Source: Mayamaea pseudoterrestris
Taxonomy: Eukaryota; Bacillariophyta; Bacillariophyceae; Sellaphorales; Sellaphoraceae
DNA: 64,000 nucleotides
Assembly: GCA_027923505.1 (NCBI GenBank)
Contig: BROI01000002.1
Location: 186,001-250,000 of the forward strand
Reading direction: 5' to 3'
Shown here: positions 1 to 12,744 of the stretch, piece by piece
How positions within the stretch are numbered: position 1 is the first letter of the stretch
Layout of the letters: each line of letters begins with the position of its first letter
Position numbers and translations under genes: made by a program
Notes under the pieces: generated by a model
Seen by the model: only the letters and a program-made list of their open reading frames with translations
Databases searched by the model: none
Told to the model about the DNA's origin: nothing

Positions 1-2
1 TC

Positions 3-3000
3 TTGGTTCTCGTTGGAGATGCTGGAAAAGCAAATACTGGTGGACGTACCGCTGCAGCGGCGACGGGCGATGCAACAGTGACGAATGAAACAGAAATGAC
101 AATGCGAGCGTACTGGGAGCAGCATGTGGCACCTGGCCTGCGAAATCGGGATCCGGTGGTTTGCGAGATGGAGATTGAATGGACTGCCGAGCGCATGGTT
201 TGGGAGCAAATGCTTGCCGTTCCCAGTCAAGGAAAAGAGATACAACAGATGGAGGCACTGGCGAGTGACGCAGTTTCCGAAGTTGCGGCCGCATCGCCTG
301 GTAATCTGGGCACGAAGCGTACTCGTCGGAGCAAGACGACACCTGCAGGCGACGACGATACGGTCGATCCTGGAACGAGTGGTGGCGAGGATCAGCAATC
401 CCCATACACTTCGCATTGGGTCGACGTGGCAGTCGCTCATGGCCAGCTGTTTGACAAGAAATTGGATGGTGCTCGGGTGGAAGGCCGTTTGGCAATAAAG
501 CGTTGGCCGGTCGCTGCAATCGCTTGGGGTCTGCAAGGACAAGCGGCTTTATTACAGGGAGCAATGGACGCCGAGAATGTGGGTCTGGCTTGCCATCTGC
601 TGACGCTGTTTGCGCAAATATCCCAGTCAGCTGGTGCGAAGCCGGCAGTTGGGGTTGATGCCTTCTGCAGAGCGCTGACTGGTCAGAAAAAAGCTGCTCG
701 AGTCGAAGGCAATCTCAAGGATTATCTCATGGTCTCAATTTACGCTATTTTGGAAAAACACTCTGTCGTGGTGCGAAAAGAAGTTGGCGCGGAAGGATTG
801 ATTAATCTGCAACATGGTGTTGTTCATGGAGCTGGTGCGTATCCATTTGTCGCTGACGCTATCAATGATTGTATCACAGCCGTCGCTGTCAGTGAAGTTG
901 GTTCGCCGGCTGAGCGAACCGAATGGAGTAACCGCCTGGCCTGTGCATCGGCTGCCTATATTCTACACTTTGGCATGGAGGATATTCATTTATTACGGTA
1001 TGCTATAGAGAAACTGAAAGGCTGTTTAAAGATGGGAGAGGCTGTAAACTCAAGCGACTGGAACGTGAGTAAAGGAGGACTTAAACTCGAAGATCCACTT
1101 CCAGTACCCACATTGCCGTCCATTGCAAAGGCGAATCGCGGCACACTGAAGAAGAAAAGTCAGCCGGAAGGCGCGTCACTTGCTGGCGTCTTCGATGAAA
1201 GACCTATTGGCGTGTCGAAGCAGGACGAATTGTTGGCCCTGTTTTATAGAGCTATGAATATGCAGCGATCGTCAGCCGCTTTTGATAGTCTTTTGACACA
1301 CTTTATTGGAATTGCAGAAAAGTGCCTCGGAGTTTTTAATGAGTTCGCAAAGAAGCGCACAGAAAAATTCACCAATGATTTGCGCAAAAACAAGCGCAGG
1401 AAGAAAAATGACGGACGGGAAGAAGCCGTGGACGTGACTGGATGCTTGCAGCGAAGTGACACAAGGTACGGTCGGAGGTTGTTATACGCTCAAACGGCAG
1501 AAGCGTCTCTGACCACCTGTTTCGATAGCGGAATTCAGCCGGAAAAACTTTCATTAGCTGCAGAGATTTTTGCTGTATTAGAACTTTGTCTTGCAAGGAA
1601 GAACGATGACGCACGGATGAATCTGCGACATTACTTGCGATCCTTGCTATCCAACGAGGATATATTCCACGTTATCGACCTCTGTTCTCCTATCATTGTA
1701 TGGATGGGACGCGATCGACATAAGTCAGATGTTGCCTGTTGTGACGGTGCCGCTGATAACGAAAATTGCTTTTGGTACGTTTCCACGGCTAGGAGTATCG
1801 TATTGCACTTTTATCCCTCTGACGCATCGCAACTTTTAGGGATTCATATGTCAATCTATGCGTTTGCGTCGGCAGAGGGCTTTCGGAGGTTGGCTCCTCG
1901 GATCAAGTTACTTTGCGGGAAACGCGAATGGCCATATTTAAAAAGATAGCACGCACAGATTCACGTACGCCAAACACAGGTTGGCCATTGTGGCTGCCTG
2001 TACCTCTGCGTCGTCTTGTTGCAGCAAGTCTTGCCGCGGATTGTATCTCGACGGAGGATACAGCTGTCGCCCCGGATTTGTATATTGCTCAAGGGTTTGT
2101 CGACTCTATAGCTGCTGCTTTACCGAGGTCCACGTCTTCCAAATTCTTTGAGTTAAAAGTGACATCTTCGGTGCCGTTAAAAGAAAACGTTACGCTGTCC
2201 TTGAGCAACGCTCGGCTTTTTGTGGCGGCTGTCGTTAGACTACCTCCGAAGCAGCGAGTTCAAGTTCTCAAGACACTTTTGGACGCTCTACACTCATCCC
2301 TCGGCGAAAAAGAGGACTGGTCGAAAAACGATGAATTTGATGCAGGCACGGAGTTTTCGTGCTTTCTTGCACGTCTGATATCTATCACCACCAACCTGGT
2401 TGTCATCCTGACCTGCAGCGAATCCCTATCGACAAAGATTTTGCCCTTGCTTCGTCGGGAAGTCGATTCCACAGTAACTATGAGACAATCGTGCATGAAA
2501 AAGGACCAGGCCGAGAAATGTTTTGTTAGCGTTTTGGATGATTCGGAGATGTTTGACATTGATATCGAAGATTGCCATGTTCAGTATTCCCGTATGGACG
2601 AAGGTTCATGTAAACAATTTCAATCGATTTTGGAGCGGGCATTTTCATTTGGATTCCGCTGCGCCGCTGCGGACAAGTGTTGTTTGCTCTATGCATCGTG
2701 GCACTCACTTGGAATGAGCGATTTATGGTGTAAAAATACGTCAACAATTCGCTTTCCAGTTAGTATTCATGACCCTGGAGTAGAGTTGCCCCTTTTGATC
2801 AATGAGCTTCGCTTTGAGATTCGTCATGTCCATCGACGTATTCAGCAGGGGTATGGGTTAGCAAAAACTATACCTTTGTCTCGAGTCGTCTCAAAGAAAG
2901 ACTCGGAACGAATGACTCAGAAATCGGTTCTGTCTCTGGCGGCCAAAGAAGTGCGACTCATGGTGTCGAAAGCTTCGATGCTTATAACAGAGATAATGGA

Positions 3001-6000
3001 ACAACCGGGATATGCTACCTTAGCCGAGACACAAGCATTACTGGAGACTCTTTGCACTTACATCACGTTCGCTATTGCGTCATGCACACGCCCAAGCAGT
3101 GACTTTCTTTCCTACTTGCAATTGAAGCTAGGAGGAATGGGGAGCCGCGGAAGGGAGAGAGCTTACTCAAGCGAGGATGATGCACTTTCGGATGACGAAT
3201 CTGCGTCATACCAAAACGGTGGTTCTGCAGCAGTAGACCGGTTGCAGTACGTATGCACTGCGTTAAATAGCGTCCCAGCCTATCCGGTAAGTCAAGTGGA
3301 AAAGATAGTGCTGACCACACCGCCGGTTTTAATTCTTCTGAAGTCAAGCCGTATTTGTACCCACAGGACTGGCTTGACACAAGTTGTACCATACTGGAGT
3401 CATTTGTGTACGGCGATGTGGCCGAGCTGGCGGTAACTGCGCTTAACAGTTTAAGTGACCTCATAAATGTTGGAAGACAGAGCGTGCGCGAGGCAATAAC
3501 ACAAAATTTGGGATCACCTGTCAGTCCCACGGTGACGAATTTGATACAATCATTAATGGCATTTAAAGCCCATGGCCCCGATGGCGATGAAACTCGACCC
3601 TCAATGAGCAAGGCCTTGGCTTGTTTGTGCAGCATTGGGAAAGGAAAGATGGATTCCATTTTTATCGATAAGCTGGTAGATGAACTAGATCAGATGGAAA
3701 TGCACTGGACCGCTCAAGCGTTGCGGAAAAAAGGACTTGAGTCTACCCAAAAAGGCGGGCGCCTTCGTAGCGCTCATTTCCGAGCAACTGATGAATGGGA
3801 GGGTTTGCTCGTAGTTGCGCTCTCTGTATCCGGTGTCAAGGCGGACTCAGTGACTCGATGGTTTGGTGTATCTCGGAGCGCTCTGGATGCTCTGATTCCA
3901 GCCTCTGCGTTACTCCGTTTTGGGTTGATGCAAGGTGGACGACAAGATCATCCACTAAAATTGCCGCATGCGCCGGTTGCCGAGTTCGACATGATGACTT
4001 TCATTGCCGATACATCAACAGGTGCCACTGCGGGCACAGACCAACAAATCCACGTGGTAACCAAGACATTGGCGTCTATTTGTCAATTAGAGAGTACTGG
4101 CGGCGAGTGCGAGGCAGTTGCGGCTAATCTAATCAACGACATGAGGTCCTTTGCTACCATGAGAGGAGCAGTAAATATAAGATTACTTTACGATCTAATG
4201 GCGACAGTTCAAAGCTTGTCAAGTACCGAAAGGGCGGCGGAGACATTTGATGCGCTTCGCTACATCTTCTCGGAAATCGCTCAGCAATTGGTGTTACAAA
4301 GTTCGAATAACCTGATTCACAGACAGAAAATTTTAAAAGCAAGCTTGAGCCCCGAGAGTGAGCAAGTGGGATTGATAGCATCCAGCATTGGAGTTTCGGA
4401 GGTCATTGCCATCGCGACGGATAGAGCGCTGCTCGGTTCGCATAGTGGACGCGTAAAAGGAATTTTGTCGACACTATGGCGAGACTCCGAGTATATCACC
4501 CCGGAGGCCCGCCAAATTTTTTTACGCACAGTTGGCCTTGCCTACGGTCTTGATAATCTGACAGCAGCTATAAGTGGTACCATGATGGATGAAATAGGTG
4601 ATTCGATCAACCAGTGCTCAGAATGCGCTCTCCGATCGGTCGTCGAGGATGACGTATATGGGTCAAACAGCGAAACACGAAGCATTGTTTGCTCACTCCT
4701 GGCAGTCGCACTTGCGTCGGCTGGTTTCACAAGAGCTATCTTTGTCAGAGATCGCCTACTTGAAACGTATCTACGGGAGCGGAAGCAACAATTTAGCTTG
4801 TCTTGCGCGGCGTGGAGCGAGACACTCAGTCTCCTCTGCCTGTACTCGTGTTACTGTGGCTCTCTAGATGAGCTTACGACTATTATCATACAGTCTGCAG
4901 GCGGCGATAATTCCGCCGGTCTAGCCGATGTTGAAACTATATCAGACTTTCTTCATGCACTGCGTCACGAGACATCCGGGGATAAAGAACTGCTTGTAGC
5001 TACAAATTTTTGCGAGGTTGACGCACCTTTCACTCGATTTCGCGGATGCACCAACGCAACATTAGCGGACAGCGATGCAGGGGATTTTTATCAGCATACC
5101 TACCACTGCTACACCTGTGGACTGTGCGATGACAAAGAATGGTAAGTCATCAGAATGTGTCAGTTGTAATGAGTCCTATCATTGGCAATTCTGACGTCTT
5201 TCCTGCAGCTGCACTCCATGCGCCCTTGTGTGTCATGCCGGTCATGATGTTGGTTACGCTAGAGTAAGCAATTTGAACTGGTTGATTGTCGTTCAATATG
5301 AGCACACCTTATGTGGTTTCTTCTCTTGACCTCGTTATTACAGTACGGTCAATTTCTCTGCGACTGTGGCGGAAATGGCGACGAGTCTTCATCGACGAGG
5401 TCCGCCATGATGTGCAAGTGCTTATCATCCCTTCCGGCCAATGAGTTGCAAACTCGATATAAGGAGGGACAAGCTCGGCATCGGAAGCTTGATCGATTGA
5501 GCTGCGAAAAGGCATCGCATCCTTGCTTCGGGCTTAATCCTAAGATCGCTGCACAGCTGGCAGTTTCGTGCAATGGAAACGTGTCAAAGAAATCTCTCAA
5601 TGCGGTGGTGGCGGTAGGCCATCGCTCAGATTGGATTAGAGTTTTACTTGGATTCTTGCGCTCATGCACTGAGTCTCCTACATTTTCCATGTCCATTGAG
5701 CCACAGGGCGTCGTCCGTACGATGAACTCGTATAATCAAATCCGAAAGGAAGAGTTTGGAAGGGTGAACGAGTTGAAATTACCGTTGCTTCCAGCAAGCA
5801 GCGCAACTGATTTTGAAAGAGCAGCCTTTTTTCGACCAGCGACATGGCAATCCCGCATATCGGCGGATTCATCGGTTGAAACTTTAAAAAGGGCCCTATT
5901 ATTATCCAATGGCTCCCACCGCTCCACCTTATCTGCCAATAGCAGAGGAGGAATCGCGCTTATCGAGTCTCGGACGGTAGTTTTCTGTACGTTGACCCCG

Positions 6001-9000
6001 CTTCTCAATAGTTGCTGCAAACCATACCAAAATCATCCACTTGCCAAGTCATCCATTTGTGTCATTGGAAACGAAAAGCTTGAATTCGATCCAATCGGGA
6101 TAAAATATTCCCCGTTCAATGATCGGTGCTTGATTGTTTGGGGGACACACGAAGCAATTCTTATGGTTCTGGATGAATACCGATGCAAGGTGGTACTAAC
6201 GACGTCATTAGAGATTGCGCTGGGCTCGCTTGAGACGAGCACTGATTTGGTGATGGACTGCAATTGGGTCCCAGACTTCTACCCGTGCATTCTTGTTCGT
6301 TGTCTGCATTCGCTATTCTTGTTTGAATTGTCTCGCGAAGCGCAAACGCTAGAGCCAGCTACTTGCCACAAGGTCGCCTCAACTGTCACGTTCCGAGGAG
6401 TTCAAGTCGTGACAGTTGACGCGCCTGAACCGCCAAAAATTTTCATTTTGCTGGAGGCAGGGTACCTCTTTGAATTTTCGTTGCGCCGGGATGAAAATGG
6501 GCGGTTACAATTGCCTCAAATGAGCTTTGAAACTAGCAGTGCGCTACAACTTCCGAGCTCGGGGAGTCCACCGTCAATTACCCCTAAACAATTATGCATG
6601 GGGGAAGGGCAACAGCTCAATTTTTTGAGTCAAAGCAGACTGCTTCTCTACGAATGCACACAAGGTGAAGTCGTGGCACTTAAAATCAGCGACGAAGGAA
6701 ACGTTTCTGGTTATTTTACCCTCATAACCCGCGTATCAGAGGGAGGCTTCAGCAGCTACCCTTTCACTTCCCCTTTTACGCACTGGACAGATCTTGGTGC
6801 TATCAAAGGGAAGGAATGCATGTCGTTTCGAGCGGCATGCGTTGGTCAACAAGGAACAAAGGGTCGTGCTGTCCTCTACATTAAATTCAATCACTTGGGG
6901 TTTACAATGAAAGAATTAGTTTGCGAACAACGTGAAAGTGGTTTCAATTCCCCTGCAACAGTTGAGGGTGTTGCTGCTTTTTCAGCTCCATCAATGCTTG
7001 TCGAGGCTGACGCATTTGATCTCAGTCGATCAAGAACGATGACTGAAAACATTGCGATCGCGGCCATGATGTCGAACGGTTCGATGCACCTGTTTGTGGA
7101 AGAGATTGGGGCCTTGAGTGTGCCGTATAATGCCGACGGGTGTGCAGTAATAGAGAGCGAAACTTGCAAATCAAACACGCTTATGGCTCCCGAACCGCTG
7201 CTAGGTTTTGAAGAGCTTGAAAACCAGACCGATGAAGACGAAACGACACTGCACATCGAATCATCGCTTGGAAGGTAAGAGACATCGCGTGTCATCTGCA
7301 GAACTGAAACAAATTATTGTAGCCTCACATGTTGCGAGATAATTTAGCTCGGAGGAAGTGCTGAAAAAACTTCACCGGGACAACGCGGATTGCCTGAAGG
7401 GTGCTATGGCAGGCGGTTTTTGCCTGTCATTGTATCTGAAACCTGATGCTGCCGATGAAGCTACATCCGAACAGATTTTTGCGGCATTGCGCATTTTAGT
7501 CGGGTCCAACTCAAAAGAAAGTGTACCAAGCAAAATCATAATTCAAGGCAGAGAACTCATCTGCAGTCCGGGTGTGAAGAAATGGTACTGTCATCAGTTG
7601 ACAGCTCAGGAAGTTGCTCTTACGATGCGTATCGGCTATCTTCCAATTGTTTTTGTACCAGTGTTCAACTCGCCTGAATGTACCGCGGTTGATGCCCTGG
7701 AAGTGTTTACGACAAAGAGGGAGCACATGTCTGGGTGGCAGCCTAGGCAATTGCTGTCGCTGGTTGCCGCAGCAACGGAAGATGAGTACAACGTGTCTAC
7801 TACTGCATTAGGACTGCATCCAGTCCATGACACACGTGCTCTAACATGTCTAGAAGCATTTATGCGTTTCTGTCAAATTGTTTGTCCCACGTTTGATCTA
7901 ACACTGGAGGACAAGAGTTTGTTCGGGAGCATTATAATGCGACACTGCTTGGACGAAACCAATAGCGTCATTGATATGTTCCATAACATTCTTGCTTCTT
8001 TTTCTATTGACGAAGAGTCTCGGCTAGAGTTTATCGACCGATCAATCATTCAAGGGTGCCTTAACTTCATGAGCTTATGCGATCAGAAAATGGATTTCCT
8101 CGAGCACAAAGCAGCAGAACTGTGGCCATTGCTTCATCTGCCGCTTCGGACTTGCTTCAAAGCTGCGAGTTGCATAGCCGCTTCTAGGCCGATTAACTAC
8201 TATCAATCTGTGACTGAGATGTCACCGGCGGTGAAAGCATCAACTCTGCTTTCACGTTGCGTTGGAAAGTTTTTGTCGAATGCCAGCCTGATCCCCGATT
8301 TCATAGAGCTTTATTTATTGGAAATTGTTGTCGCTAATGGATCAGGATTAGAAGATGACCAGCGCTCGCGGCTAGTCAACTTTGGATGCTTGAAAACCTT
8401 GATGCAATCCGCCAATTTGAGCGAAGTTGTGACTCTTTGCAGCTCAGTCAAGGCATTTTGCGTCAAATATGAAGACCCTTTCGAAACTGACGATGACCTC
8501 TTTGCTGGTAGGAAGCTATGCTATGAATGCGATAGCTGTCACCAGGTGCCAATGAAACTTATGCGTTACAGCTTGCCAGATGAATTGCGTCCATTCGATT
8601 TGTGCGACCAATGCTATAGAAAAGCATACTGCTTTGCTGACAGCAAAAGCTTTGACGCGTGCATTCCTGTCGAAATCGAAGGGAAACTGGTTGGGGACGA
8701 GACAAATCTTACATGTGCTGATACGCGGCTACTGCAACCCATAGCAATCGACTGTGCTACCAACAGCGATGATATAGATGAAGATATTGGACGGCGATTG
8801 CGGTTCGAAAGTTTCATTGGCACCTTGTTCGACGCGATTTTTACTGTCGTCTGCCGTATGCTTCCTGAAAGAGGGATGGACGCAGTCTGCGAGCGCCTTC
8901 TTCGATTGGCTGCTGACGTGAACAGATGCTCAAAGGAGGAATCGAACAAGGTAACTCGAGCCAGTCGCGTAGGACAACTACTGGCTCAGCAACTTTCGCA

Positions 9001-12000
9001 CAACTTACGGGAAAGTCAAGTCGAGCCAAGATTTTTAAACACCCCTTCTATCTCCTCTCGCATGGTCGTTTTGCTTCGCGCGATGGCCAATCTCATAACC
9101 ATCGACTTCGGCGCACGCGGATACCTCTTAAAATCTGAAGATTATGTCGATGACCTTTTTGCAGGCGAAGGTACATATCTTTGCCACCATGGCATACCAG
9201 CGGTGGGCAAGAGGTTTACTACCGGCAAGCACAAAAATCGAGCTTTCTTGTCGTGCGCAAAGGATAGCAAGTTCTGCTGCAATTTTTTTGCTTGGGAAGG
9301 ATCTGCTGAGAAAGTTGATATAGATAAATATGTTGCTGAACATCTCTGGTTGCATCTGTCTGCGCTACCGGACAGCAAGGGACTTTCCCCGCTGAATGAA
9401 CTGTGTGTCTTTGTCGTTGACTGCCTTAAGAAACTGCCGGACTCAAGAGTTCGTAACACATTTCGTTTTGGGCGACATATTCTGAGGAACACAACCATCC
9501 GCACAAGCATTGGTGATGTAGCCGATGGTGTGCTTGCCAGTCGGTGTCGCTTGCAGGATGTTCCAATTCAGAGCAGTCCTGCATGTTTACAAGATGATGT
9601 CTGGCTGCAGAAGAGTCAATTGGATGAAGCTGAAGATGTTGTAAGGACTGTCACGGCGTTACTGGCTTTGATTGCCAAACCTGACCATGGCGCCAAAGAA
9701 GATTGGAGCCCCATTTTGTGCGAGTTAATCATGACAAACAATAGAGGTTCAAGCCTCGTCGAAATGGCGAAACGCGCCCTTGGCAAACTATGCGATACTG
9801 ACAAGTGTTTGTATGTTTCCGTCCGCACCCGTTATACTTTCAGCTTCCACTGCGAGAGGCTCATTGCGGCGACAGAGGACATCTTTCGGGAGGGATTGCA
9901 TTTGCTCGAGAGATCTCGTCGGTCCAGCAATTTGCGCAGGGCGACTGACAGTGAATGCGCGCTGAACTTGCCAGGGTTGGGCGGAGGTGACTTGTTATTC
10001 GCCGGGGAACTTTTGTCTGAAGATGCTATCAGCATGGATGTACGGGATAATGTATTAAGCATCCTTGGTGACATGCTGCTCGCCGTCGCGAAAACGACGA
10101 AAGGAGATCACTGGCGACAGTTCTGCAGTCTTCGCAATAGCGACGGACCACTATTTCGACGATCAATGAGTGCATGGTCAACTGAACTTCGAAATATGCC
10201 ACCTGCAATTTTGCTCTTTATGCTCGCATGCTTGAGTGAACGGGAAATTCAATATAAAGCGTTGAGGCTGTTGGACCTATCATGCTCATCGTCGAAGCCA
10301 AGCCCAACGCCTAATAGTGGCACAAGATCACTTTGCTGGGAAGGGGTGGAGACCATACTTAACCTTTCAACTCATGACATATACGCATTTGCCACTACGT
10401 TCATTTGCTACAGCACTGTCAATGAAGTGCGTAAACTTGCGCTAAAGGTGGCGAGGAAAATTGTTACCAGATCGGATCCAAATCTCGCGAGCCTTGTATT
10501 TGTACCCCTCCTCGAAAGTGCCCTTCCCTTGACGCACGAGGTTGGAAAGAATGTTGTTGACATATTAAATCTTTGCCAAATACTTATCAGTGAAACTCGT
10601 TTGGATATTGACACAACAATCGCCGCGGAGTATATTCAGTCATGCTGGATGCAACAAATGATTGGCCTGAGGTACGACAAGGCTAACCAGTCGTACCTCT
10701 CAATCGAAATGCGAACAAGCGCATCGTGCTCTAGAAAGCGATATGAACTAAATTTATGCGTATATTGTATGGGTTCACAGCACAAGGAGAAGAATCAGCA
10801 AGCTACTCGCCACCCAGAAAACTTCAGGACAGTCAACACGCTATCCTCTGCGTCTAATTTGACAGCTTTGCCGTCGACAAGACCTTCGGAACAGTTGATC
10901 GCCTACACTCGTGGACGCTTGGAAGGGTGGAGGTCTGCAGTAGTGAGCGACGCCTTTAACGCATACTCGTCATTGAAATATCGACTTATGCTATCGGAAG
11001 TTCATGTGGAGGTCAACGATCCTCGTAGTCGTTTTGTGAAAGTGATAAAAATATACTTCTCTCCAAGGCCTGTCGCTGACGTCACGCAATTGAGAAACCC
11101 TGAATATGTTCCTGTGTGGCAAGAATGTGGAAAGATTTACCTGGGAAAAGGTGCCAGCCGAGCCAGCGTCGTCCTCGAAAAGCCTGTTACTGCAGCCAAT
11201 CTTCGAATAGAGTACGCTGAGTTTTACGAACGAGTCGGAAGTTCCAAATCTTGTGACGATTCTTCAGTTTTATACTGCCCTCGATGCAACAGAGTAGTCA
11301 ACAACGCACACGGTGTGTGCGGTAATTGCGGTGAGGTAGCGTTCCAGTGCAGAAAATGCAGGAAGATTAATTATGATCGTCTTGATGCATTCTTGTGCGT
11401 TGAATGTGGTTATTGCTCATCCGCTGGTAGCTTGTCATTTGAATTGACTGCTGCGATCACCTCGAATGCAGTGGCAGTGACGAATGACGACGATCACACG
11501 CGTTCTAGAAAAATGTTTGCCGTCGCTCAAAGGCTTCATGAAGATCTGCGCTCTCTTTTACTTGAACAAATTGCTGCATTACCGCGTATTGAGGCTCCTT
11601 TAGTTGCCAGTGGAAAGGATTACCTAGCCGGACCGAGCCACAAAGAAGTCGAGACATGTCATCTGACACTGAGTAATCTTGGCAAGCAAGGCTCTGTACT
11701 TAAAGCAGTGGCGCGGGTTGATGACGGAGAGTACAAGACTCGATCTCAATCACTGCGAAGGCTGACGCGAGAATGGCGTGATTCAGCTACAGCTTCGGAA
11801 GGTCGTCAGCTTTCGTCAATTTTAGATCGACTGGGCCAGGACCTCCAGTTAGACGATGACGAGTCTGCCGACGAGCTCATTGGTCTCCTTGAAAGTGGTG
11901 CAATTGGTAGAGGTCATTCCGAGGACGCTGTAAATCGTTTGCTGAGTACTGTGCAAAGCCGCCGCCTACGGCGGGCGACCGCCGAAGCTACTGCAATTGC

Positions 12001-12589
12001 TGGCTCTGATCCATCTGGTGCGCCCAATACAATATCAGCTAGTACTGCTGCCAAGCAGCGACTTGAACTATGTGATCGTTTGTATCTTCTCATGAAAGAA
12101 GCTGAGCGCGAGGCTTATTTGTTGGAGAAACGAATCACTGCCTGGCGCAAGCTTGATACTGGAACACTCGTACCAAGATGCAGCGGCGAAAGAGGAGTTG
12201 ACGCGCCATTTCAGCCATCGCATTGCTCGATGTGCTCCAGTCACGTTGCGCTACACTTGCTTCAGTTGTGGCTGACGCTTTTTGAATCAGCACCCGAGGA
12301 AATCAAAATTGACCCCACGATGATTCAGATGTTGCTTACGGAGCGCTTCTACACTCAAAAAAATCTGTCCGATTTGAAGAGACGCGTCATTCAATCTATT
12401 GCCTTGCTTTCTCGGAATGGCGGCCCCGAAATTATCTTAGACGCGCTACGCGTGCAACTACGAGCTGATCCAGATTCCTCGCAATGTACTGAAATATTGT
12501 CTCGGATCATTGATGGCGGTGGGCACGAGGATTTTGCGAAACTTTCCATGGAAGTGCTAGAGGCATCATCCTTTATGGAATTACTCTAG
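3..12589 (+). CDS. UBR4: UBR4/BIG-like giant ubiquitin-pathway protein, 5' partial, multi-exon
   Basis: Homologue of UBR4 (animals) and BIG (plants), very large proteins that recognise N-degrons. The start is outside the window. Four introns fit GT-AG and frame: 3287-3366, 5142-5208, 5264-5343 and 7275-7347. Joining the second and third gives a complete UBR box (about 5100-5400) with the signatures YHCYTCGLCDDKE, CHAGHDVGYAR and FLCDCG. A beta-propeller-like stretch follows (about 5900-7100), then a ZZ-type zinc finger (about 8517-8640), a GRF-type zinc finger (about 9174-9300) and the zinc-ribbon region typical of UBR4/BIG (CPRCNR, CGNCGE, CRKC, CVECGYC; about 11275-11430). Near 1937 the frame changes by -1 with no clean intron. 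The protein stops at 12589, about where the family still has over 1000 residues including the hemiRING E3 module, so catalytic activity is doubtful. Family assignment is firm; function is inferred. Confidence 0.85.
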
Positions 12590-12744
12590 GTGTTGCTTTT
12601 GAAAAGTTTCGCATTTTACACAATCCTTGTAATGACATATCGATTTTTACGGACTGGTTATAGCATACGTTCAGACATAGTCCGGATAGTATGGTAAAGG
12701 GCAAGGGATGCCGGATTAATCGCCGGCTCGTCGTCGCAGACCGA

